Part shown: one piece after another, positions 21,424-33,726 of the stretch
Numbering within the stretch: position 1 is the first letter of the stretch
How the letters are laid out: each line of letters starts with the position of its first letter
NCBI GenBank assembly: GCA_033398695.1
Contig: CM065814.1
Location: 107,138,501 to 107,202,500, forward strand
DNA length: 64,000 nt
Direction: 5' to 3'
Source of the DNA: Orobanche coerulescens
Lineage: Eukaryota; Streptophyta; Magnoliopsida; Lamiales; Orobanchaceae
Made by a program: the position numbers and the translations under genes
Notes under the pieces: generated by a model
Database searches by the model: none
Told to the model about the DNA's origin: nothing
What the model saw: only the letters and a program-made list of their open reading frames with translations

Positions 21424-22522
21424 CTGAAAACAATATCCCCCAACGGGGTCAGTTACACAGAACAACAATCCTCAAGGGTTGAATATACACAATCATGATA
21501 TATCTCAATTATGAAATATCCTTTAGTTGTGAATTTAAGCTCAAGAGGAGCATCATAGTACACCCGTAATGTTCTGTGCAAGTGTACAAGACGAGTGCCC
21601 GGACACACCCGTCCTTGTACCTAATTAGTCTCACAGAAGTAAACGTTACCGTGTGCACAGTCCAATGTATCGGTGAACCCAACACATGACTATCATGTGC
21701 CCGACTAAAAATTCCACACATCCGCACCCGGCCACGCAATATGAACCCAGAAGGTCACACGATCAAAAGTGACCATGATGATTATTAATGAATGATAATC
21801 CGACAAAGTCAAGAATGACTCACCGAGATGAAATAGTAGTGAAGTGAATGATAGCTCAATGAAATGATTGGAATCGTCGTTCCTCGTGAATGAAGTGATT
21901 ATTCGACAATTACAAGTCTCAATACGGTTAATACATTATGAATGAGTTATGATTATGAATGAACAACAACGAAAGGAATGAATATCCTTTTAACCGAGTA
22001 AGAATTAACTTACTCAACGCCGATGAAGAATGTCCTTCCACGAACAAACGTCCTAAATGAGATGTCGGTCACTCGAACAACCTTGAATAATACAATTACC
22101 AACAATCCGTTCAACATACGAATCAAACACGATAATAACTAACTCAAAACGTCGATACGACTAAACCAAGTTCATTGGGGCATTATATCAAACACGTTGT
22201 AACCAATCTTCGATTGTTTACAATCAATCCTTAACTATACCAATATCAAATCCCCAAGGAGTGTTCCAAACCAACAAAACATCCTCAATACAATCAATAA
22301 TCCAATATGAACATCCAAATTCGTGGTTACAACAACAACTAATCGAAAAACCCCAAATCCAACTCAATATTCAAAGTGTTCTTGAATAACCCTTCAATAA
22401 TCCAATGAATATTCATACACACTCATAATCATATGTATATCTCTTCATACAACATGATTATAACGTCCATAACATCATATCTCAACACAAAATCGAAATC
22501 TAAGATGTTTGAAGAATGTTAC
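21424..22522 (-). other. Predicted leader intron in the 3' LTR of C
   Basis: Minus strand: donor CTTCAAAG|GTAACA at 22523/22522, acceptor TTGTTTTCAG|GTAATGG at 21424/21423. 1099 bp, matching the intron of the 5' LTR copy once J is removed. Confidence 0.45.
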
Positions 22523-22713
22523 CTTTGAAGATCCAAACACTTTGATTCGATGAACACGAGTTAGATCGACTATCCAAGCTTCACAACCGAATGAAGATGA
22601 TGAAAACCGAACACCCAAGTGATTGATGATGAAAAATCTCTCCCTCAAGCTCTCTCTCTCTAGGATACAAGGTGAAGAAATGAGAAAATGAGCTCAAAGT
22701 CCCATCCAAGTCC

Positions 22714-22721
22714 TATATAAA
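22714..22721 (-). promoter_or_regulatory. TATA box of the 3' LTR of C
   Basis: TTTATATA on the minus strand, 10 bp from the first palindrome (22732-22743). Confidence 0.7.
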
Positions 22722-22731
22722 CTGCCGAACG

Positions 22732-23193
22732 TTACAGCCGTAACTCGGCCTACTTACGGCCGTAACATCCCAAGCCAACGGCTTACGGCCGTAACCGGCC
22801 ACCTCATACAGGCATAACTCGCCCTCGTCCAACACCTGCCGACGGTCATACGGCCGTATCCGCACGTGCCTTACGGGCGTAACTCGACCGATACGGCCGT
22901 ACCCGGCCAAACTTACGGGCGTATGAAGGTTTCGCCGAAACCGCCTGGGCACCCTGCCCGAATCATACGGCCGTAACCGGCCAAGCCTTATGGCCGTACC
23001 AGCCTCATCTTACAGCCGTATGCCGCAACCTTACGGCCGTAAGTCCTGTTCGTCCGAACTGTCCTAAAAACAACGAACGCATGTTACGGCCGTATCCGAC
23101 AATCCTTACGGTCATAACTCACCTTCGTCCAAAACCACCTTGAGCCAATGAATGCATGTTACGGCCATAATGCCTGACTAGTTACGGACGTAA
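22732..23193 (-). repeat. Palindrome array, TTACGGCCGTAA type, in the 3' LTR of C
   Basis: Sixteen sites by eye. Compared with the 5' LTR array (37074-37514) there is one extra unit near 23011-23037, so the two sister LTRs differ by a whole palindrome-plus-spacer step. Confidence 0.93.
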
Positions 23194-23543
23194 CTCGCTA
23201 CTGGAAGTGTCAAAAATCCGACAACTCCGTCTACTCGTTACAAACGGTGAAAGATCCGACGTACAATACTTGTATGATTGTAATTAAGTCCAATAACACT
23301 TGATGGATGATACTTCCAGCACAAGACTAAATTCACGATGATTATGATAATACTCTCGTCTCGACTCTCAATCGGAGATGAATGACGATCGGTAACTGAT
23401 ACACGGTTACAAAATGCCAACGATGAATACAAATAAATGAATCATGAATGATGAGTGATTATTAGTGAGTGAAAATTACTGAGTGACAACTACTGACTGA
23501 TAATTACTGAATGATAATGAATGAATTACAACCGGGTATTACA

Positions 23544-23559
23544 TACTCCCCCCTTAAAA
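23544..23559 (-). other. Polypurine tract of C
   Basis: Minus strand reads TTTTAAGGGGGGAGTA and abuts the 3' LTR. Confidence 0.85.
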
Positions 23560-23577
23560 AGAGTTTCGTCCCCGAAA

Positions 23578-25329
23578 CTAAGGGTCAAACAACTCGGGAT
23601 AACTCTCCTGCATACTATCCTCGGTTTCCCAAGTAGCCTCTTCGACTCCGTGTCTAGACCACTGAATCTTGACCAAAGGAATCGTCTTGTTCCTCAACTG
23701 TTTGATTCGTCGCTCTAAAACTCGTATAGGACGCTCCTCATACGAATGATCATCTGCAATCTCGATTTCGTCGAACTGAAGTATGTGACTCGGGTCGGCA
23801 ACATACTTCCGCAACTGAGAGACGTGAAACACATTATGAATTCGTCTCAACGCCGGAGGTAAGGCCAATCGATAAGCTAACTCGCCTACTTGATCCAAAA
23901 TCTCAAACGGTCCAATGAATCTCGGACTCAACTTTCCCCTCTTCCCAAAACGGAAGATACCTCGACTCGGGGATACCTTGACCAATACATGGTCACCTGT
24001 CTCGAACTCTAATGGTCGATGATGATTATCTGCATATAATTTCTGTCGACTCTGAACTGTCAACAAACGACTCCTGATCAAAGCTACCTTCTCACGGGCG
24101 GCCATAAGCATATCGGGCTCGGTGCCGATTGATTCTGATAAGTCGTCCCAACACAAAGGAGATCGACAATGACGACCATACAAGGCCTCGTAAGGTGTCA
24201 TCTTAATCGAAGCATGCCAACTATTATTGTACGTGAACTCAATCAACAGTAGTTGGGCTTCCCAATCGTCTTTCCAATCGAGGACACATGCCCTAAACAT
24301 GTCCTCCAATGTCTGAATAGTCCTCTCTGATTGTCCATCGGACTGAGGATGAAAAGCGGTGCTGGGATTAAGCTGAGTTCCCATAGCACGGTGAACTGAC
24401 TTCCAAAAATGTGACACGAATCGTCCGTCATGATCGGAAACGATACTCTTAAGAGTACCATGCAATCTCACTATCTCTTTGATGAACAACTGGGCAAGTC
24501 TCTCGGGACCCCATGTATCCTTAATCTCGAGGAAGTGAGCTGACTTAGTTAAACGGTCCACAACTACCCAGATTGTATTCATGCCACGACGACTCATCGG
24601 CAAACTCGTGATAAAGTCCATAGAAATATCTTCCCACTTCCACTCTGGAATAGGGAGCGGTTTCAGCATACCTACCGGTCGCTGATGTTCTATCTTGACT
24701 TGCTGACAGGTTAAACATCTCGAAACAAATTCTGCGACTTCTCGCTTCATATTACTCCACCAGTAATTTTGTTTCAAGTCCTTGTACATCTTGCTAGACC
24801 CCGGATGAATGGAGTAAGGGGTAGCATGAGCTTCTCTCAAAATCGAGTTTTTCAACTCGTCATTTGCCGGTACGCATAACCGATTCTTGAATCGTAATAG
24901 TCCATCCTTGTGGACCACAAATCCAGGGGCTTTCCCTTGAGCCACATCCTCACGGATGCGCAACAATGATGGGTCTGAACGCTGATTCACTCTGATTGCC
25001 TCCTCAAGTGGCGATGAAATCTCTAACATGCAAAGTTGCCCTTGCACTCGCTGAAGCCAGACCTCAATCTCGGGTCTAAGAAATTCCTGCTGAAGCTCCT
25101 TCTGAACTGTTAAACGAGCAAGCATTTGCTCCTGAACGGACTTACGACTCAAGGCATCGGCAACCACGTTTGCCTTACCCGGGTGGTACAGGATCTCAAT
25201 ATCATAATCTTTGATTAGTTCCAACCACCGCCTCTGTCGCATATTTAACTCCTTCTGAGTAAATATATACTTCAAACTCTTATGATCGGTGAATATCTGA
25301 CAGGGATGCCATAAAGGTAATGACGCCAA
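23578..25329 (-). CDS. pol: pol of C: RNase H tail, integrase and chromodomain, open for 583 codons
   Basis: Longest intact coding stretch of the window. Residues 10-60 are the end of RNase H ([19 protein letters not shown]). The integrase zinc head uses His168, His175, Cys205 and Cys208. The catalytic triad is present: Asp238 (SMDFITSLP), Asp299 (IVSDHDGRF) and Glu335 (DGQSERT), with the expected 35-residue gap. The HVSQLRKY block comes near residue 500, and the chromodomain occupies about 525-583 ([15 protein letters not shown]). The enzyme would join element DNA to the chromosome, with the chromodomain guiding it to heterochromatin. The nominal ATG is an artefact: a frameshift near 25310 disconnects it from RT, so in life this would be the C-terminal part of a longer polyprotein. 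Confidence 0.93.
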   Translation of the reverse strand: MASLPLWHPCQIFTDHKSLKYIFTQKELNMRQRRWLELIKDYDIEILYHPGKANVVADALSRKSVQEQMLARLTVQKELQQEFLRPEIEVWLQRVQGQLCMLEISSPLEEAIRVNQRSDPSLLRIREDVAQGKAPGFVVHKDGLLRFKNRLCVPANDELKNSILREAHATPYSIHPGSSKMYKDLKQNYWWSNMKREVAEFVSRCLTCQQVKIEHQRPVGMLKPLPIPEWKWEDISMDFITSLPMSRRGMNTIWVVVDRLTKSAHFLEIKDTWGPERLAQLFIKEIVRLHGTLKSIVSDHDGRFVSHFWKSVHRAMGTQLNPSTAFHPQSDGQSERTIQTLEDMFRACVLDWKDDWEAQLLLIEFTYNNSWHASIKMTPYEALYGRHCRSPLCWDDLSESIGTEPDMLMAAREKVALIRSRLLTVQSRQKLYADNHHRPLEFETGDHVLVKVSPSRGIFRFGKRGKLSPRFIGPFEILDQVGELAYRLALPPALRRIHNVFHVSQLRKYVADPSHILQFDEIEIADDHSYEERPIRVLERRIKQLRNKTIPLVKIQWSRHGVEEATWETEDSMQESYPELFDP

Positions 25330-26034
25330 ATCTTCAACGCTAAAACCACGGCTGCTAGCTCCAGTTCATGGGTCGGATAATTAACCTCGTAAGGTCTCAA
25401 TTGCCGTGAATCATAGGCAATAACCTTCCCATTCTGCATTAATACACATCCGAGACCGTGTCCGGACGCGTCACTATAAACCACGAATCCCTCTGTCCCT
25501 TGTGGAAAGGAAATGACAGGTGCTGAAATTAACCGGCTCTTGAGTTCCTCAAAACTCCACTGACACGCGTCGGACCACATGTATTTCTTATCCTTTCGCA
25601 AAAGGTTCGTCATAGGTTGAGCGATTTTAGAAAATCCTTACACAAACCGCCGATAATAACCGGTTAATCTGAGGAAGCTTCGGATTTCCTTAACATTCTT
25701 CGGAGGTAACCACTCTCGGATAGCCTCCGTCTTCTGAGGATCAACACGCACACCGTCTGATGAAATTACATGTCCGAGAAACGTCACTTCGGACATCCAG
25801 AACTCACATTTGGAAAACTTTCCATAGAGTTGCTCCCGTCTCAACACGTCGAGAACCTGATGAAGGTGAACCTCGTGCTCCTCTCGGTCACGAGAATAAA
25901 TCCAAATGTCATCAATGAAAACAACCATGAACTGATCCAGATAATCGATGAAGACTCGATTCATTAACTCCATGAACACCGCAGGTGGATTAGTTAACCC
26001 AAACGGCATTACCACGAACTCACAATGACCATAG
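25315..26034 (-). pseudogene. pol: pol of C: truncated reverse transcriptase and RNase H
   Basis: Begins in mid-RT ([19 protein letters not shown]), directly fused to gag at about 26034. The catalytic FIDD is near 25905-25918, followed by IWIYSRD, where relatives have ILIYSRD. The thumb and connection with QKTEAIREW follow, and then RNase H with VYSDAS. A stop near 25624 and a frameshift near 25310 break it. The fingers of RT are missing, so it cannot be active. Confidence 0.9.
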
Positions 26035-26704
26035 CGATGGCGAGAACATCCTCGTCTGCTGAGGGGTCGGGAGTGAGTAGTTCTGATAGCTTGGCCTCTC
26101 TGAGTGGGGCCGGATAATACCTCTCCATCATGAGAGTCTTGAATTGATCCCAAGTACATGATCCGTCGGTGGGTTTCAACGATAACCACCATGAATGAGC
26201 GCTCTTACCTAGATAGTAAGCCGCAACTGAAACTCTGTGTCCTTCGGGACACTCTACCATAGCAAATAACTTCTCGAAATACTCGAGCTAATGAACAATA
26301 TCCGCCGGCTCAGATGAGCCCTCAAAAGTAGGTGGCCTTTGGTGAGAGATGTTGCCAATAATACTGCTTACACATCTCTCTTGCCCCTGAGGTGGCGGCG
26401 GAGGAGCCTGCTGATTCTGAGCTATTGAATTCTGCATCGTCTCTATGAGACGTTCCATCTGTGTCATCTGGGCCATCATGCCCTGCATAAAAGCGAGTGG
26501 ATCAACCCAAATACCTTCTGACTGAGCCGTGTCCCGGGTACGACTCCCTGACAGTGAATGATCATTTCTGGGTGAATGAGTGGCAGTGTCGCTGCTCGAT
26601 GAATTAGCATTATTCCTCGCGTTCGCGCGTGTATTCACACGAGCTCTCGGGTATCAGCCCGCACCGCGGCCTCGTCCCCCGCGTCCTCTGCCTACTCTCT
26701 CCAT
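26035..26704 (-). pseudogene. gag: gag of C, truncated before the zinc knuckles
   Basis: Starts at ATG 26704-26702 (MERVGRGRGGRGRGAG). Stops occur at about 26656 and 26287. The capsid-type domain ([18 protein letters not shown]) ends at DVLAIA, where the reading joins RT. Zinc knuckles, protease and the RT fingers are deleted. Confidence 0.9.
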
Positions 26705-27183
26705 ACTGAAGTAGGAAAGTCACATGATAATTATAGCTCTCGTACCAATATCACATTATGATTACGTCATGAAATGATGAAAATGAGCATACGCGCTCTA
26801 ACACAGTGATTACATGAATGATTAACTGAGGTGACATGATTATCTGATGATGTTCTTGAAATGATTATCTTGAACAAGTTAACAAGATTAATGATATGAT
26901 TCTCAAGATTAACAACTGAACAGTGAAATGAACTGAGTGATTAATGAGTTAACATGATCGTCCTGATCAAAATGAATGATGATGAGGATTGTTGACTATT
27001 GAATGATGAATGAATGATTCTCGTTGCCAGAAATTATACCATGGCGTTAGAAATCTTACAGTTCTTTCGGTCTGAGGGGCTCGGCATTTGCACAGATCAC
27101 ACGTGACGCGAAGGTCCAATGATACTAGTCCGATGATGATGATTTCAAATGAGACATGACTTGGAAGGTAGTATTCAAAACCA

Positions 27184-27196
27184 CGCTCCGATACCA
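27184..27196 (-). other. Primer-binding site of C (initiator tRNA-Met type)
   Basis: Minus strand TGGTATCGGAGCG, four bases inside the 5' LTR (27201). Confidence 0.82.
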
Positions 27197-30189
27197 ACTC
27201 TGTAACACCCCAAACTAGGCGGATATTACAGTGCCGTGGACCCCCGACTGGGACCCACCAGGCGAATGAAAATAAATGAATTAAATAATATAATTGTAGT
27301 ACCGAACCACATTATATCATCAATTACTCCGACGAGGAGTTTCATTGCAACACACCCAAGATAATACCGAATACATGTATATTTTATATGAAGATAAAAT
27401 ATAGAACACTAAATGAAACGGAGTATCCAAATGGAAAACTGCAGCGGAAAAAAATAAAATGACAACAACATGAATGACTGAAAGGATTGGGGGCCCCTAC
27501 TAGTATTACTGGGACTCCTCGCTGTCGATGTTCTCTTCCCGTGCTTTTGCCTTGCCATGACCTGAAAACAATATCCCCCAACGGGGTCAGTTACACAGAA
27601 CAACAATCCTCAAGGGTTGAATATACACAATCATGATATATCTCAATGATGAAATATCCTTTAGTTATGAATTTAAGCTGAAGAGGAGCATCATAGTACG
27701 TCCGTAATGTTCTGTGCAAGTGTACAAGACGAGTGCCCGGACACACCCGTCCTTGTACCTAATTAGTCTCACGGAGGTAAACGCTATTGTGTGCACAGTC
27801 CAATGTATCGGTGAACCCAACACATGACTATCGTGTGCCCGACTAAAAATTCCACACATCCGCACCCGGCCACGGAATATGAATCCAGAATGCACACGAT
27901 CAAAAGTGACTATGATGATTATTAATGAATGATAATCCGACAAAGTCAAGAATGACTCACCGAGATGAAATAGTAGTGAAGTGAATGATAGCTCAATGAA
28001 ATGATTGGAACCGTCATTCCTCGTGAATGAAGTGATTATTCGACAATTAAAAGTCTCAATACGGTTAATACATTATGAATGAGTTATGATTATGAATGAA
28101 CAACAACGAAAGGAATGAATATTCTTTAAACCGAGTAAGAATTAACTTACTCAAAACCGACGAAGAATGTCCTTCCACGAACAAACGTCTTAAATGAGAT
28201 GTCAGTCGCTCGAACAACCTTGAATAACACAATTACCAACAATCCGTTCAACATACGAATCAAACACGATAATAACTAACTCAAAACGTCGATACGACTA
28301 AACCAAGTTCATTGGGGCATTATATCAAACACGTTGTAACCAATCTTCGATTGTTTACAACCAATCCTTAACTATACCAATATCAAATCCCCAAAGAGTG
28401 CTCCAAACCAACAAAACATCCTCAATACAATCAATAATCCAATATGAATATCCAAATTCGTGGTTACAACAACAACTAATCGAAAACCCCCAAATCCAAC
28501 TCAATATTCAAAGTGTTCTTGAATAACCCTTCAATAATCCAATGAATATTCATACACACTCATAATCATATGTATATCTCTTCATACAACATGATTATAA
28601 CGTCCATAACATCATATCTCAACACAAAATCTGTAACACCCCCAGAATACGACCGGGAATGTCACACGCCGTAGACCCTTATCACAAGGATCTACCAGGC
28701 TAAGCTCCAAAAGACTACTCAATGATTGACCGACCGCGGTCAAAATTAAATGCAAAGCAGACCGACAAGGTCATTAACCAATTGAGAAAATAATGACATT
28801 CACATTACAATGACAATAATAAACTTGAACACCGAAAAGAATGACAACTCAATTTAATAAATGAAAACTACACCCATGCAAGGGTGAATACTCGAACGAC
28901 AGAGAAATACCGACCAACTGAAACAAAGGAAAAGACTCTGACTCTGGCGTGATTAGTATCATTGTCCTCCATCTCCTTCCAAGCCGATCCACTGTTGCTC
29001 CCAGCCGCCAAAACTGAGCGCATAACGGGCACCCACCCCACGAAAACTCGGGGGTTAGCAAACTGGAATTTTGCTAGTGCAAGTACATAATATACAAGAT
29101 ATACGAATAATAACAACACAAATCTCAACAGTCGTGAAGCCTTAACATAAACCACACATTCCCATAGTCCACACAGAATAGTATCACATACACAAAGTGA
29201 AAGATAATCACATGTCATATTCTCTGTACGGAACATAACACCAATGAAACTTTAAACGAGCCCAAGGAGTCAGAAAAATCCCTTTTTATACAAGGAAAAG
29301 TATTTTGATAAGAAAGTTTGAAAACATCATTATTGACTCAGGCCATCATGGGGTTTTGAAAATCAAACGGGAATACTTTTAGAAAATACTTCAAAAACTC
29401 TCGAATCCTCGACCCAACATGTGGAAAACAATTTACAAGAAAACCATTACAATGTTATTCGAGGTCCTCGACCCAATGCACAGAATAATCATCACAAGAT
29501 AATCAAAGGCACACCTCTCATTCGACAATTCGTGCTCAAGACCCTTGATTAATTAACCCTGGGAGATTTCGTCAATCATCATTGTTTAATTAACCCTGTT
29601 ACCAACGTTTTGAAAACAACTTGAAACAAGCTTTGAAAAACACGAATCACGATCTATATCGAGACCGGTATTTGGAAAGAGTTGAAAGAACTTTGAAATA
29701 CGAGGATTGTTCGATAGCAGAGGTCTTAGCTATCACTCGAATATCCGTTACCAATAAGCCTGCCAGGCGCCTCCCTTGCACACCTGTGCACCGGCGTTCA
29801 CTCCACTATGTTGGCCGCCCCTTGAACATGTCACCGCGCCGGCGATCACTCCTGACAGAGCCGCCCCTTGCACACGCATTAGGTAACACCGGTGTTCACC
29901 AAACATATGGAGCCGCACATTGCAGCGTACACCAGGCCGGAGTACACACCCCGCCCTCAGAGGTTCCCGGATACGACGTCTCTCACAACAAGTATTCACA
30001 TTATTACAAACATCAAGTACGCAATCAATCATTTCAACAATTATCAAATCAATACACCAATTCACACAATTTATCCGACAGTCCATAACCACACAATAAA
30101 CAATAACACGTATATTATCAATCAAGATCCAACACAATAAGCCTTCGGCACAACCAACCAACGCTACACACATATCCTTATATTGCGAC

Positions 30190-30470
30190 TCAACCGAATA
30201 TATATATAGATATATAAATATATATATATATACATATAACCTTACTATATTATATGAATAACTATAGTTCATCCATCAATCCAAGTTGAGTACGCCAACT
30301 AGTGTTAGCATTCACCACTCGTCGTTCACCGACATAGGCATATATATCAATATACGTATATACATACATATATTTAACATATAAATATATATAAATCTAT
30401 ATATATATATATACACATATATATATACACACACATATATATATATATATACATATATCCGTATAAATTC
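30190..30470. repeat. AT-rich microsatellite (TATA/CACA) in the 3' LTR of J
   Basis: Runs of TATATA with interspersed ACACAC. The copy in the other LTR is at about 35280-35560, with slightly different run lengths. Confidence 0.9.
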
Positions 30471-31091
30471 ATACACTTCGACAACGATGATTTTACGCAG
30501 TTACAATTCGTATATCAAGGTACTTGCCTTGGTAATCTCTCGCGGATACTCCGAAGGTACGGTCGGTTGGCAAAATCCGGAACTCCAACGAAAACAACGA
30601 TCGGAAGGGCTCAACACCAGATTTTTTTGTAGGGAAATCGTCCCTAATATCCTATCATCGAATAAACAATCAATCATACGAGGAAAAACATCACAAAACG
30701 ACCAAATTCCTCTCTGCGGCATTTCCCCGGACACCTTGAAGGCGTCAAACGGAAGTTCATATAATCGACGAATCGGAAATGGTAAAACCGTGGAAAGATG
30801 ATGAAAATGATAGAATACAACTTAATCTACAATTATCCATCAGTAATTTAAGTTCATAAGGCTCAAACGGACGAAATATACCAAGATCCCCAAATTTCCC
30901 AAAGTTTGGATTTTAGGAAAAACTAACCTTGATTCGGTCGATTGAAGTATGTTATGGATTGATCGATCAATGATATGGACTCAGGATCTTCGTGGTTTTG
31001 TTGTTCAACAACATGCCTTATCGCTCTCAAAACCTCTGGACGCGGAAGGAATAGAATTAAATGTAAAATGTGTTGAAACAGTGCTCGGTCA

Positions 31092-31099
31092 AATATATA
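31092..31099 (-). promoter_or_regulatory. TATA box of the 3' LTR of J
   Basis: TATATATT on the minus strand, 13 bp from the first palindrome (31113-31124). The 5' LTR equivalent is at 36189-36196, with a 12-bp gap. Confidence 0.68.
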
Positions 31100-31112
31100 G
31101 GCGATCACCGCC

Positions 31113-31370
31113 TAGCGTGCGCTAAGCGTGCAGCGGCGTCGCTAGCGGGCGACCATCGTCGATCCGAGGCTCTGGACCGATCCCTCGCCCAGGTAGCGCG
31201 CGCTAGATGCCGGCGGCGTGCGCTACGTTTGCCGGTTAGCGCGCGGCCGCAGCGTAGCGTGCGCTACGGCCACCTCTGGAGTCAGAACCTCGGGGCCTCA
31301 CCGCCCGGCCCCGGGTAGCGTGCGGCTGGTGCCGCATAGCGTGCGCTTACGATTCCGGTTAGCGGCGCAG
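31113..31370 (-). repeat. Palindrome array, TAGCGYGCGCTA type, in the 3' LTR of J
   Basis: About eight sites, including TAGCGTGCGCTA at 31113 and TAGCGCGCGCTA near 31193, in very GC-rich spacers. Several sites are shortened by small deletions relative to the sister array at 36209-36463. Confidence 0.88.
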
Positions 31371-31743
31371 CCTCCCGGCAGATGGCGTCGCTATGCCGGT
31401 CCTGCGCCGTCGGCCAGAGCCGGCCTACCGTGCGGTTCCTCCATAGCCGTCCGCCGGCGCCCGGCTGCCGTGCCGGTTCCTCCCGCAACCATCCGGCCAG
31501 CGCCCGGCTGCCGTGGCCTGACGACTCGATTCTTAAAAACGCACGGAACGAAAACGACGAAACGCTCGCGGACAACAACATCGATCCGAAATGAAAATAA
31601 TGTACAACAAATCACCACATATGGCCATAAACACAAAATCGATTGTCGAGAAAAAATAATACCAACGCTCGGAAACCGAGAAATTTCCGGTCTAAGAAAA
31701 AGAAAATTTCGAACAAATCAGAATAAAAATCTCGGATATTACA

Positions 31744-32125
31744 TTCTACCACCCTTAAAATAAGTTTCGTCCCGAAACTTAAAATAGAGAGTGGCGGAAC
31801 AATCAAGGAAATAACTACTTGCTCAGCCCCAAATCATCACGAGCAAAGCGCGAGTGCAAGGTTCCAGAAATACGATGAACTGACCTAGCAAGTACAAGGC
31901 AGTTTAAAATGGTCGAAAGGTGCGCAGATGAATTACCAACAACGAAAGTCGTCCCATACCGAAAATACTAAGAAGAGTACGGGTAATACATTCCCCCATA
32001 CTAAGAGGACATTATGATCCCGAAACTTAGAACAACAAGAGTTGGAAACGTAAAGCAATGAAACGAAATACGATCGAAGTCACGATTTTTTGAAACAGCA
32101 ACGATTAAGACATAGTACAAAATCT
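31744..32125 (-). other. 3' untranslated region and polypurine tract of J
   Basis: The first bases (minus TTTTAAGGGTGGTAGAA, 31744-31760) form a purine-rich tract next to the 3' LTR. A second similar motif (31985-32035, TACATTCCCCC followed by CCCGAAACTT on the plus strand) repeats the layout, which suggests a relic of another LTR junction. I see no gene. Confidence 0.5.
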
Positions 32126-32638
32126 TCATTCTCCCATGCTAGGATCTTCAGAAGGAAACATAGGATTTCGGGACACTTCCCGGTCCCTAGTTCTGCTCTC
32201 TCTTAGGGCGGCATTCTTTGCCAATTCGGAAACTGTCTCACAATGTTTCTCCCGATGACCTTCGCACCCACACCGGTAACAAGTCAAGAGTGGAAAGGGA
32301 CAATTTGCACGATCATGTCCCTGACGATTGCAGTTGAAGCACCTTCTCTTCTTACCGATAATCACCGATGTTGGCTTGGGATCCCCAGCGCTCACTCCCG
32401 ACCAAAAGGCAGCGTCCGAACGACGCGGGGGTTTGGGAGCCTTAGACTCTTCATCGCCCAAAAATTCCCCAGATGTCCTAGGTCTCTTCGTTTCGCTCGT
32501 GGGCTCGACCATTGAGGATATTTCATAGGATATCGTTTGATCTTGATACTCCTTCACCGTAGCATGAATCGTTGTCGTACGAACCACCTTGTCGCTTCCA
32601 CTTCCCTCATCACACTTACGTCCGCCAAAGCTCGACAT
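32126..32638 (-). CDS. gag: gag-like protein of J with two CCHC zinc knuckles
   Basis: Intact ORF on the minus strand. I choose the ATG at 32638-32636 (MSSFGGRKCDEG) because residues upstream of it are hydrophobic and atypical; the open frame extends to 32707. The product is about 170 residues: an acidic/basic head, a Pro-rich middle, then knuckles CFNCNRQGHDRANC (32300-32341) and CYRCGCEGHREKHC (32240-32281), and a charged tail. CCHC knuckles bind RNA. No capsid domain or protease follows, so it resembles the gag-only (TR-GAG) derivatives known in plants. It may help package element RNA into particles supplied by another element. Being open in a young element, it may be expressed. Confidence 0.7.
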   Translation of the reverse strand: MSSFGGRKCDEGSGSDKVVRTTTIHATVKEYQDQTISYEISSMVEPTSETKRPRTSGEFLGDEESKAPKPPRRSDAAFWSGVSAGDPKPTSVIIGKKRRCFNCNRQGHDRANCPFPLLTCYRCGCEGHREKHCETVSELAKNAALRESRTRDREVSRNPMFPSEDPSMGE

Positions 32639-32707
32639 ACTAATACATATAAGATCGTCAAAGATTATCAAATAATCAGTTGCGCAATATACCACAATTA
32701 TCAACAC

Positions 32708-33710
32708 AAGGTTTAGTTAACATCTATAGAATAACGTAAAGCATAAAGTTTTATGAAGTCAATTTCGAGTCCTTCGACGAGGACGATCATTATATGTATG
32801 CACTTAATGAAAACAAATTTTTGGGAAAGAGGGCTAGTCACGTTGCGCCCAAGACTCATAAATACTGTCTTTTATTTCGGAAGAGGAAGTTTATATAACG
32901 ACTCTAAAAATTATTTTCGAGTAATGTAAAAAAAATTCAAAATTGAATTGTAACTAATTTGAAATATTTCAAAAGTGTTAGATTCCCAAATACCACAATT
33001 CTGAAAATCTTTCCTCTTCTACCAAAATGTTTATTCGAAAGAATTTTCCACCGAGATACGTGACCATTTAACATGACGACATTAAATCATGGTTTTTCAC
33101 AATGTTAGAAAATTTCAAAGCACCACTTTAAAATATTCGTGATACTACAGCGTCGTGGGCCCCGTGCCGGAACCCACCAGGCTAAAAATCATTTTTAAAA
33201 AAATGTTCAAATTGCCAAAAAGGCCGATGTTGGTAATATTCTCGAATACTCACTAAGTCATTTATAAAAATATCAAATACCGTCATAAGAATACTATCAA
33301 AACGTGCAAGACCAAAATATCAAAACTCGGCTTACAAGATACCAAAATCTATTTCAAAATACTCACGCAGCGGATAAAATTAACACTCATAAATTTATTC
33401 TAATAAAGTGCAGAAATAGATAAATATGCTCGACTTCCGAAGCATATTACATAACCATTTTTGCTCGGACCGCATACGCATGTTATATCCTAAAACAATA
33501 ATATCACCAACAAGTTCCAATCCCTAGTTCACATTAAACACATTAGCACAATATAATCAAATACGTATATAAGGGGACTTACGATCGGGAGGCTTACCAT
33601 CACAGTTGCCTAAGATGATGTCGGAACCACGATACTAATCACAACTCTGATGCGCGCGACTTACACAAGACATGGACTTGACCCAACGGCCTAGGTTTTT
33701 CGCAAACCTT
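32708..33710 (-). other. Non-coding internal region of J with an old LTR-like relic
   Basis: No credible ORF. At about 33140-33180, on the plus strand, ACTACAGCGTCGTGGGCC and ACCCACCAGGCT resemble the start of the D and I LTRs, which suggests a decayed LTR fragment or shared ancestry. The rest is AT-rich leader sequence upstream of the gag-like ORF. Confidence 0.4.
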
Positions 33711-33722
33711 GCTCTGATACCA
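33711..33722 (-). other. Primer-binding site of J (initiator tRNA-Met)
   Basis: Minus strand TGGTATCAGAGC, the canonical 12-base complement of the initiator tRNA-Met 3' end, four bases inside the 5' LTR. Confidence 0.9.
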
Positions 33723-33726
33723 TAAA

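Larger units (their letters stand above)
21066..23543 (-). repeat. 3' LTR of element C
   Basis: 2478 bp. It contains a predicted intron (21424-22522), a TATA box at 22714-22721 and a palindrome array at 22732-23193. Small open frames in it have no support as genes. Confidence 0.95.
28632..31743 (-). repeat. 3' LTR of J
   Basis: 3112 bp, larger than the Tekay LTRs here. It includes an AT microsatellite (about 30190-30470), a donor-like AATCAAG|GTTAGT at 30928/30927, a TATA box at 31092-31099, an array at 31113-31370 and a GC-rich distal U3 to about 31520. Open frames in it appear in both LTR copies but look like chance. Confidence 0.93.

Noticed and set aside
30190..30470. AT-repeat block as a possible replication origin or matrix attachment site
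   Set aside because: It is a simple microsatellite present in both J LTRs; nothing else supports such a role.
28849..31806. ORFs of 60-180 codons in the J LTRs (for example at 29621, 29748, 30487, 31218)
   Set aside because: They lie in LTR sequence with splice-like and AT-repeat content, have no family match, and several differ by indels between the two LTR copies.
31990..32040. A second polypurine tract in J as evidence for a second nested element
   Set aside because: Only the short motif and a few flanking bases match an LTR junction; no second LTR end or duplication could be found. Kept as a possible relic only.
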